From Calidifontibacillus oryziterrae (GTDB lineage Bacteria; Bacillota; Bacilli; Bacillales; Bacillaceae_J): a stretch of 64,000 nt of DNA. Positions 56,651-64,000 of this stretch are shown here, in pieces. A program made the translations under genes and the position numbers. The notes under the pieces were generated by a model that made no database searches, was not told the DNA's origin, and saw only the letters and a program-made list of their open reading frames with translations. The stretch is taken from positions 841,842 to 905,841 of the forward strand of contig NZ_KB223527.1 in the NCBI RefSeq assembly GCF_000331575.1. Direction: 5' to 3'. Positions within the stretch are counted from its first letter, which is position 1, and the number at the start of each line of letters is the position of its first letter.

Positions 56651-57793
56651 ATGATTTATTTAGATTATGCAGCAACAACGCCTATGCTTGATAAAGCACT
56701 ACAAATTTACAATGAAGTAGCAAAAAATTACTTTGGAAACTCAAGTAGCCTTCATGATATTGGTTCTACTGCAAATGCAATTTTAGAACAATCAAGGAAA
56801 ACAATTGCTCAATATATGAATGGAGATCCATGCGGAGTCTACTTTACTAGCGGAGGATCAGAATCAAATTATTTAGCGATTCATTCTTTGTTAAAAGGAA
56901 ACCTTGAAAAAGGACGACATATTTTGACAACTGATTTAGAGCATTCATCAATAAGAAATACTTTATTAGATTTAAATGCTGAAGGGTATGAGGTTACCTC
57001 GATTCCTGTAGATCATTTTGGTCGCGTAGATTTAGATGCTTTGGAAGCAGCAATTCGACCTGATACTGTATTAGCAACTATTCATCACGGTAATTCAGAA
57101 ATCGGTACGGTTCAGGATTTAATCACAATTGGCGAAATTTTAAACAATCATGACATTTTATTTCACAGTGATTGTGTGCAAACATTCGGTAAAATTGAAA
57201 TAGATGTTCAACAAGCAAAACTGGATAGTATATCAATTTCTAGTCATAAAATATACGGTCCAAAAGGAGTAGGTGCTTGTTATATAAATCCTAAACGTTC
57301 ATGGAAATCTGTCATTTCAAATACTACACATGAGCGTGGATTTAGACCTGGAACGGTCAATGTTCCGGGTATTGCAGCGTTCATTACAGCCGCAGAAGAA
57401 ATTTTTCCAATAATGAAAGACGAGCAAATAAGATTCTCTAAGCTTAGAAAAAAGCTGATTGCCGGTATACAAGGTGAGGAGTGGACGATTACAGAGGTTG
57501 AACCTTCAAACCCAATTCGTTTGGAGAACATAATTGGTATATGTGTAGCAGGAGTTGAAGGGCAATATATGATGTTAGAATGCAATCGTCACGGGATCGC
57601 AATTTCAACTGGAAGTGCTTGTTCCGTTGGCTTACAAAAGCCAGCAAAGACCTTGCTTTCAATTGGAAAATCTAAAGAAGAAGCAAAGCAATATATACGC
57701 CTATCAGTAGGGAAATTTACAACAGATGATGAGATCGATGAAACGATTGATGTTTTTCAAAAAATATTAACTAACCATTTTCATAAAAAGTAG
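56651..57793 (+). CDS. nifS: NAD-linked cysteine desulfurase NifS
   Basis: This 380-residue PLP desulfurase is a second member of the family in this window. Motifs: YLDYAATTPMLDKALQIY, FTSGGSESNYLAI, HSDCVQTFG, SSHKIYGPKGVG with the Schiff-base Lys, and STGSACSVG with the persulfide Cys near residue 324. It is divergent from nadB and probably builds the NadA iron-sulfur cluster, as in B. subtilis. ATG at 56651 follows TAGGAG. Confidence 0.95.
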   Translation: MIYLDYAATTPMLDKALQIYNEVAKNYFGNSSSLHDIGSTANAILEQSRKTIAQYMNGDPCGVYFTSGGSESNYLAIHSLLKGNLEKGRHILTTDLEHSSIRNTLLDLNAEGYEVTSIPVDHFGRVDLDALEAAIRPDTVLATIHHGNSEIGTVQDLITIGEILNNHDILFHSDCVQTFGKIEIDVQQAKLDSISISSHKIYGPKGVGACYINPKRSWKSVISNTTHERGFRPGTVNVPGIAAFITAAEEIFPIMKDEQIRFSKLRKKLIAGIQGEEWTITEVEPSNPIRLENIIGICVAGVEGQYMMLECNRHGIAISTGSACSVGLQKPAKTLLSIGKSKEEAKQYIRLSVGKFTTDDEIDETIDVFQKILTNHFHKK

Positions 57794-57809
57794 GAGGTAG
57801 CGATGTTAA

Positions 57810-58343
57810 ATGGCAGAAGGGAAAAAGATTCTTGGGGATGAGAGACGAAATCTCATTCTTCATTTATTAAAACAAGAAAATAAACCGCTAACCGGGGGTT
57901 TTTTAGCAGAAAAAACGAATGTGAGTCGCCAAGTTATTTGTCAGGATATTACTTTACTTAAAGCAAAGCATGAACCAATTATTGCAACATCTCAAGGTTA
58001 TATATACTTAAGAGACCAAGCGAAACAGCGACCTTCTAAAGTTATTGCATGTATCCATGCACCAGAACAAACAAAAGAGGAGCTCCAGCTTCTTGTCGAT
58101 TGTGGCGTAACTGTAAAGGATGTAAAAATTGAGCATCCCCATTATGGAGAACTAACCGCAGCAGTGATGGTAAGTAACCGCAATGATGTCGAAAAGTTTC
58201 TTGAAAAATTTAAAGTGACGAATGCCGCGCTTCTTTCAGAACTTACTGGCGGGATCCATTTCCACACGCTCGAAGCAGACCGCGCAGACCAAATCGAAAA
58301 CGCAATTGAACGTTTGGATGCAGCCGGTTTTTTAGTAAAATAA
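57810..58343 (+). CDS. nadR: NAD biosynthesis repressor NadR (YrxA/NiaR)
   Basis: This nicotinic-acid-responsive repressor has an N-terminal winged helix-turn-helix (LTGGFLAEKTNVSRQVICQD) and a C-terminal 3H domain with three His clusters, including KIEHPHYGELTAAVMV near residue 110 and GGIHFHTLEA near 150. The 177-residue length is normal. It is 16 bp after nifS and would repress nadBCA and nifS-nadR. Confidence 0.95.
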   Translation: MAEGKKILGDERRNLILHLLKQENKPLTGGFLAEKTNVSRQVICQDITLLKAKHEPIIATSQGYIYLRDQAKQRPSKVIACIHAPEQTKEELQLLVDCGVTVKDVKIEHPHYGELTAAVMVSNRNDVEKFLEKFKVTNAALLSELTGGIHFHTLEADRADQIENAIERLDAAGFLVK

Positions 58344-58349
58344 CAAAAA

Positions 58350-58397
58350 GGTGCCAGGGTGGTGTCCATAGAGGTGTCCATAGAGGTTCCTGACACC
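58350..58397 (+). repeat. Element B copy 3: palindrome-ended minisatellite
   Basis: GGTGCCAGG and CCTGACACC are inverted repeats with one mismatch, enclosing two GGTGTCCATAGA units (58361-58384). It lies between the convergent nadR and pheA stops. Confidence 0.88.
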
Positions 58398-58435
58398 GGC
58401 AAAATTTGGAAATTTTATTGATTTGTCTGCACCGA

Positions 58436-59296
58436 TTATTGACCAACCAAGTAGTAAGGATAGCTACCTAATATTTTCACTTGGCAGCCTAGCGCCTCAA
58501 GCTCCGCAACTGCTCCAGGTATTAGGACCTGATCCATGGCCATTTCAACATCGATAATAAAAAAGTAATTTCCTAAGCCCGTTTTCATTGGGCGAGATTC
58601 AATTTTTGATAGGTTCAACTTTCGCCATGCAAAGGCTGCCAATACTTGATACAACGCACCTGCATAATCTGAAGGGAGCATAATCATTACCATTGTTCTG
58701 TCGCCACTATACAATGCATGCTCCTTCGTCAACTCAATAGACTCTTTATGAAGGATTACAAATCTCGTATGGTTATTGTCATAATCATGGATATTTTCTT
58801 TCACAATCTCTAAATTGTATTCCACCGCTGCTAATTCATTTCCAATTGCAGCGATGCATTCTTCTGGATGTTCATTTACATATTCCGCCGCTGCTCCTGT
58901 CGATTTTGTAAAATGAAAATCTACACCCGGCATATTTTTATGTAAAAATTGATGACATTGGGCAATCGCATGCGAATGTGAAAAAACAGTTGTGATCTCC
59001 TGCCATTTATCTTTATTATTCGGGTGAATCATCAAATGCTGGTGAATAGGTACAATTATTTCACCAACAATCGGCAATTGTTTTTCATGAATTAAATAAT
59101 CAATTGTTAAATTAACCGATCCTTCGATCGCATTTTCTAATGGAACGACGCCATAATCAATCTCACCATTTGTAACGGCATCAATACATGCTGGTATCGT
59201 ATGAAATGGGATTTGATCCTCATTCGGAAACAATTGATTAACTGCAATTTTTGTAAATGTTCCTTTTGGTCCTAAAAACCCTACTCTTAAAGCCAA
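58436..59296 (-). CDS. pheA: Prephenate dehydratase PheA
   Basis: This monofunctional enzyme converts prephenate to phenylpyruvate. The 286 residues contain the PDT domain with VGFLGPKGTFTKIAVN, PLENAIEGSVN, STGAAAEYV and NHTRFVIL. A C-terminal ACT domain with LSKIESRPMKTGLGNYFF (around residue 220) binds phenylalanine. In B. subtilis pheB lies between obg and pheA; it is absent here. Confidence 0.97.
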   Translation of the reverse strand: MALRVGFLGPKGTFTKIAVNQLFPNEDQIPFHTIPACIDAVTNGEIDYGVVPLENAIEGSVNLTIDYLIHEKQLPIVGEIIVPIHQHLMIHPNNKDKWQEITTVFSHSHAIAQCHQFLHKNMPGVDFHFTKSTGAAAEYVNEHPEECIAAIGNELAAVEYNLEIVKENIHDYDNNHTRFVILHKESIELTKEHALYSGDRTMVMIMLPSDYAGALYQVLAAFAWRKLNLSKIESRPMKTGLGNYFFIIDVEMAMDQVLIPGAVAELEALGCQVKILGSYPYYLVGQ

Positions 59297-59363
59297 ATTT
59301 TCTCTCTCCCTCTTTATTTACCTGTTTTCAAGCAATGTTTTTCAAACTGTTGATAAAAATAAA

Positions 59364-59401
59364 AGCAAAAAGCACTTAAAAAGCACTTAAAAAGCACTTA
59401 T
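59364..59401 (+). repeat. 12-bp tandem repeat upstream of pheA
   Basis: The unit aaaaagcactta occurs three times in a row. It lies between the obg terminator and pheA, likely in the pheA 5' region. No protein is implied. Confidence 0.85.
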
Positions 59402-59405
59402 AGTA

Positions 59406-59433
59406 TGAAAAAAACTGCCTATGTAGACAGCCC
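59406..59433 (-). terminator. Terminator after obg
   Basis: AAAACTGCC and GACAGCCC form an imperfect hairpin around a six-base loop. On the minus strand it is followed by a T-run. Confidence 0.6.
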
Positions 59434-59454
59434 TTTTCATCCAATTTCGATCTA

Positions 59455-60771
<1,317 letters not shown>

Positions 60772-60851
60772 TTATTAATAAAGACAGGTTCCCTTGTCCC
60801 ATTTTGAATAGTTATAAGGAAAAGCCTTTTGGCACTAGTATGAAACATCCT

Positions 60852-61391
60852 TTATATTTGAAGCGTTACAATCATTGCATCATTATGTACTTCATAATCA
60901 ACTATGTTTAATGATGGATAGTTCCCATCGGAATGCGATTTAAGAAAATGTAAGACAGAATTTTCATCCTTTATTATTCCACTAAAATCAAAAAAGAAAC
61001 GAACTTCCTCATTGGATGTTTGGATCGAAATACTTAAATTATTCTCTGCATACGGCTTCACTGCTTCATTTAAAGTATGAAAAAAATCTCTACACCAACG
61101 TGACAATTCATTATCGTACTCTGAAAGATCTCGTTCCTCACCGACAATTTCATAATCTATTAAAAAATTATAATTTCTCCAATTAAACACCATTAATTGA
61201 CCAGCAAGCTGAGATGCTTTTAAATTGGTAAGCTTTGTATCATTTTTCGTTTCCATTATAATTTCTTCAATAATTTCATGAACCCGGTCAAACCGATTTA
61301 AAGCAAGATTTCCTTTTATTAATTGAAGTTTATTTAACCAATCATGTCTTGAATGCCGCAAAATCTCAACTGCATTCCATTCTTTGTTCAT
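60852..61391 (-). CDS. spo0B: Sporulation phosphotransferase Spo0B
   Basis: Spo0B relays phosphate from Spo0F to Spo0A. The 179 residues have the helical-hairpin dimerisation part with the phosphorylated His in LRHSRHDWLNKLQLIKGNL (near residue 16) and a degenerate C-terminal ATPase-like domain. The arrangement rpmA-spo0B-obg is classic for Bacillus. Confidence 0.93.
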   Translation of the reverse strand: MNKEWNAVEILRHSRHDWLNKLQLIKGNLALNRFDRVHEIIEEIIMETKNDTKLTNLKASQLAGQLMVFNWRNYNFLIDYEIVGEERDLSEYDNELSRWCRDFFHTLNEAVKPYAENNLSISIQTSNEEVRFFFDFSGIIKDENSVLHFLKSHSDGNYPSLNIVDYEVHNDAMIVTLQI

Positions 61392-61538
61392 AACAGTGCT
61401 CCTTTATTACAATTTGCCCACTGTGATGTCTTAAAAATCTAACGATGTTTTTTAAAAATCGCGCCTCAAAAACATTTACATGAATTATACCAAAGATTCA
61501 GGAAAATAATAATAAATTAATTTTAAATATTGCCGAAA

Positions 61539-61571
61539 CAAAAAAAGCTCTAACCATAGCGGTTAAAGCCC
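61539..61571 (-). terminator. Terminator after rpmA
   Basis: AGCTCTAACC pairs with GGTTAAAGCC with one mismatch. On the minus strand a T-run follows (61539-61546). It separates the ribosomal operon from spo0B. Confidence 0.8.
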
Positions 61572-61588
61572 TTTACAGCGAAATCAAA

Positions 61589-61873
61589 TTATTGAGCTAC
61601 TGGATATACGCTTACTTGTTTTTTGTCACGACCGACACGCTCGTAACGAACAACACCAGCAGTCTTAGCAAACAATGTGTCGTCACCACCACGACCTACA
61701 TTGTTACCTGGATAGATTTTTGTACCACGTTGACGATAAAGAATTTCTCCACCGTTAACGAATTGACCATCCGCACGCTTAGCGCCTAAACGCTTAGAGA
61801 TAGAATCACGACCGTTCTTTGTACTACCTACCCCTTTTTTCGATGCGAAAAACTGAAGATCTAGTCTTAACAT
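61589..61873 (-). CDS. rpmA: 50S ribosomal protein L27
   Basis: This 94-residue protein has the Firmicute N-terminal extension [17 protein letters not shown], which is cut by Prp before the ASKKG start. [23 protein letters not shown] sequence ([16 protein letters not shown]) follows. ATG at 61873 follows AAGGTGAGGTG; the longer GTG frame adds three residues. It is 19 bp behind prp. Confidence 0.97.
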   Translation of the reverse strand: MLRLDLQFFASKKGVGSTKNGRDSISKRLGAKRADGQFVNGGEILYRQRGTKIYPGNNVGRGGDDTLFAKTAGVVRYERVGRDKKQVSVYPVAQ

Positions 61874-61892
61874 TCTTTTCACCTCACCTTTT

Positions 61893-62225
61893 TTACTTTT
61901 CGGTAATTTTTATATTTTTACCATAATCATTTTCTATTGTTTGTAAAGAAACGAGCATTCCTTCAAGTAATAGTTGGATTTTCTCTTCTGTTTCCTGATC
62001 TATGTTATCTGGAACAACACAGCGGAGAAAACCACCTTGTTTACCTTGTTCAATCGTTAATTTCGTTTGTGCAAGCTTATAAATAGCATTTACTGTTCCA
62101 AATGAAACGGCAGAAACACCTGCACAAACTAAATCATGACCCTTTGGGCCTGATTCAGCATGTCCACTTAACTCAAACGAATCAATTGAATGGTCAGCAC
62201 GTCTTGTAATCGTAACTTTTATCAT
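61893..62225 (-). CDS. prp: Ribosomal-processing cysteine protease Prp (YsxB)
   Basis: Prp removes the L27 N-terminal extension. The 110 residues show the catalytic pair in [20 protein letters not shown] (His near 22, Cys near 34) and [11 protein letters not shown]. It lies between rplU and rpmA, its substrate gene, in a universal Firmicute order. Confidence 0.95.
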   Translation of the reverse strand: MIKVTITRRADHSIDSFELSGHAESGPKGHDLVCAGVSAVSFGTVNAIYKLAQTKLTIEQGKQGGFLRCVVPDNIDQETEEKIQLLLEGMLVSLQTIENDYGKNIKITEK

Positions 62226-62238
62226 TTAATCAACCAAA

Positions 62239-62547
62239 TTAAGCGTTAATTTTTTCGATAACAACTTTAGTGTAAGGCTGACGATGACCTTGCTTACGCT
62301 TGTAATTTTTCTTTGATTTGTATTTGAAAACAATGATCTTTTTAGCGCGACCTTGCTTTTCAACTTTTGCGGTAACAGTAGCACCTTCTACAGTTGGAGC
62401 TCCAACCTTAACGCTGTCGCCACCTACCATTAACACCTTGTCAAAAGTAACAGTTTCGCCTGCTTCAGCATTTAGCTTTTCAACGAAAATAGCTTGGCCT
62501 TCTTCAACTTTAATTTGCTTTCCACCAGTTTCAATAATTGCGTACAT
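62239..62547 (-). CDS. rplU: 50S ribosomal protein L21
   Basis: This 102-residue protein begins [18 protein letters not shown] and ends [19 protein letters not shown], the 23S-binding L21 pattern. ATG at 62547 follows GAGGTG. It is the first gene of rplU-prp-rpmA. Confidence 0.98.
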   Translation of the reverse strand: MYAIIETGGKQIKVEEGQAIFVEKLNAEAGETVTFDKVLMVGGDSVKVGAPTVEGATVTAKVEKQGRAKKIIVFKYKSKKNYKRKQGHRQPYTKVVIEKINA

Positions 62548-62672
62548 TCTCTGCACCTCCTCTAATATTTAAGACTCGCCATCCAAGGTAACTAAACAAA
62601 TATGACCGACGAAATTTAGTTTTAAAACCTATTCAGTGCGGTTGTAGCTTGTGGTGCGCTACATTAAACACA
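62548..62672 (-). promoter_or_regulatory. Candidate ribosomal protein L21 leader
   Basis: The 5' untranslated region has the hairpin GTAGC(gcaccacaa)GCTAC and further paired segments before the rplU ribosome site. Firmicute rplU genes carry a known structured L21 leader of this sort. Fit to the family model was not tested. Confidence 0.55.
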
Positions 62673-62678
62673 ATCGAT

Positions 62679-62708
62679 ATCATACCATGTTTGGACAATA
62701 TTTGTCAA
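62679..62708 (-). promoter_or_regulatory. SigmaA promoter of rplU operon
   Basis: On the minus strand TTGACA (62703-62708) and TATGAT (62679-62684) are 18 bp apart, just upstream of the leader. Confidence 0.75.
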
Positions 62709-62723
62709 TATCAATTGATATTG
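62706..62723. repeat. 18-bp perfect palindrome upstream of rplU
   Basis: CAATATCAATTGATATTG is a perfect inverted repeat overlapping the -35 hexamer of the rplU promoter. A T-run follows nearby on the plus strand and an A-run precedes it on the minus strand; it may be an operator or part of the rng terminator. Confidence 0.7.
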
Positions 62724-62848
62724 CCCTTTTTTGAAAAAGCAATGCTGATTGAAACTTAATTGAATTACTACAATACGATTACCATGAAACGTTCAAACGT
62801 AATTCTCACAATGAGAGGAACAAGGCTTTACGATGGAATTTATACAGT

Positions 62849-64000
62849 TTAATTTGAAATACGGCTCAAAACGTCCTTTTCTGTACCAATATGGCGAATT
62901 TCAAACGACTGAATTAGAACATTAGAGCCTGTTATAAAAATTTTAAAGCCTAGCTCCATCTCGAGTTTGTCAATGATACCACTCGTCGTCAGCTTTTCTA
63001 TGGCAGTTTCAGGTGCTTCAATCCAGATCGCTTCATGATCCATTCCTTTATATTCTAACAACGCTCTTTCAATCTGGAAGCCCACTTGTTCACTCGAATA
63101 AACTCTTCCAAGCTCATTGCATGTTGGACACGTGACTGTTAGTTGTTCTAATAGGGACTTTCGCTCTTTCTTCCGTGTCATTTCTAAAAGGCCGAGCTGT
63201 GTAAATCCATATACGCGCGTATACCCTCGATCAGCTTTCAGTGCTTCAATTAGAATACTTTTAATGTTGTCCCGATCTTGTTCCTGCTCCATATTAATAA
63301 AATCAATCAGCACCATTCCTCCTATGTTACGTAGCCGTAACTGACGGGCAATCTCAACTGCTGCTAGTTCATTCGTTTTGATTATCGTTTCTTGAACATT
63401 ATATTTCCCAGTAAATTTTCCCGTATTAACGTCAATAACAGTCAACGCCTCAGTTTGCTCAATCATTAAACTCGCACCATTTTTCAACCATACATATGGT
63501 CGAATGAGCCGCTCCATTTCCTGATCAATTTCATACTTTGAAAAAACATTTTCCTTCCCAAAATAATGAGTGAGAGTAATTAAGTTTAAATTATAAATAC
63601 CTAGCCGTTCCTTTAGCAATTGATAGACTTCACTATCATCAACAATAATTTCCGCCTCCTCACCTTGGGTGATATCCCGAATAATTCGTTCTTCAAGGCT
63701 AGCGTTATCAAATAAAAGCTGTGGCGCTTTTCTCTGTGCTTTTTCACTTTTTATCGCAGCCCATTTTCTTTGCAAATAGACAACTTCCCTCTGAACGACT
63801 TCAGGCTGTTCCCCTATACAAGCTGTCCGAAAAATAACCCCCTCATTTTCTGAACATAACGATTCGCCAACATTACGCCAATACTTCCTCTGTTCGTCAT
63901 TCATTTTTTTCGAAATCGCAATATGACGGTCGTTAGGTAAATAGACGACATAACGACCCGGTAGCTCTATCAATGTAGTTAATCTCGGCCCCTTTTCACC
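62849..64000 (-). CDS. rng: Ribonuclease E/G family protein (Rng), N-terminus cut
   Basis: This is the C-terminal part of an RNase E/G endonuclease; the frame is open to the window edge with EKGPRLTT immediately before LIELPGRYVVYLPNDRH. Catalytic metal residues appear in LTVIDVNTGKFTGK and IGGMVLIDFINMEQEQDR, and CPTCNELG gives the zinc-link Cys. The S1 domain and start are outside. B. subtilis lacks this gene, but other Bacillaceae carry it upstream of rplU. Confidence 0.93.
   Translation of the reverse strand, partial: GEKGPRLTTLIELPGRYVVYLPNDRHIAISKKMNDEQRKYWRNVGESLCSENEGVIFRTACIGEQPEVVQREVVYLQRKWAAIKSEKAQRKAPQLLFDNASLEERIIRDITQGEEAEIIVDDSEVYQLLKERLGIYNLNLITLTHYFGKENVFSKYEIDQEMERLIRPYVWLKNGASLMIEQTEALTVIDVNTGKFTGKYNVQETIIKTNELAAVEIARQLRLRNIGGMVLIDFINMEQEQDRDNIKSILIEALKADRGYTRVYGFTQLGLLEMTRKKERKSLLEQLTVTCPTCNELGRVYSSEQVGFQIERALLEYKGMDHEAIWIEAPETAIEKLTTSGIIDKLEMELGFKIFITGSNVLIQSFEIRHIGTEKDVLSRISN

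Overview
The window is chromosomal DNA from a low-GC, endospore-forming Firmicute of the Bacillaceae. Three things point there: gene order that closely follows the Bacillus subtilis greA-alaS-relA-secDF-ruvAB-nad-obg region, T-box leaders and a 6S RNA, and sporulation genes (spoVB, bofC, a coxA-like lipoprotein gene, safA, spo0B, rsfA, pbpI/yrrS). Nearly all genes lie on the minus strand. The plus strand carries only the ahcY-family tail, rarA-rsfA, spoVB, a yrzE-like gene and nifS-nadR. I see no prophage, insertion sequence, CRISPR array, tRNA or rRNA. The exact genus cannot be fixed from the sequence alone.

Layout by region. (1) 1-5.2 kb: the C-terminus of an AhcY-family hydrolase converges on mtnN and an MTA/SAH deaminase, a set of SAH-handling enzymes beside yrrS-pbpI. 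(2) 5.2-16.9 kb: greA, udk, the tRNA wobble-uridine modification genes (yrrO, yrrN, trmR), mltG, yrzB-ruvX-ireB, T-box-controlled alaS, a PerM/AI-2E family gene and small yrz genes. (3) 17-26.2 kb: recD2, a TPR gene, mnmA with its cysteine desulfurase, cymR, then rarA, rsfA and tcdA. (4) 26.2-40.9 kb: 6S RNA, T-box-controlled hisS-aspS, a small helix-turn-helix-like gene, dtd-relA, apt-recJ, secDF, comN and spoVB. (5) 41-48.2 kb: yrbG, yrzE, yajC-tgt-queA, ruvAB, bofC. (6) 48.3-58.4 kb: a coxA-like gene, nadE, a long repeat-rich safA, nadA-nadC-nadB, and divergent nifS-nadR, which together hold most of de novo NAD synthesis with its regulator. (7) 58.4-64 kb: pheA, obg, spo0B, rplU-prp-rpmA with a leader, and the RNase E/G gene, cut by the window edge.

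The least explained material is intergenic. A roughly 190-bp interspersed element occurs as three near-identical copies and one 5' fragment. Its nested inverted repeats would fold into one long interrupted stem with an inner hairpin. Two copies flank safA as direct repeats. A second family, found three times, is a short palindrome-ended element with a 12-bp minisatellite inside. Two 20-21-bp tandem arrays and several smaller repeats fill other gaps. The remaining coding content is orthodox.
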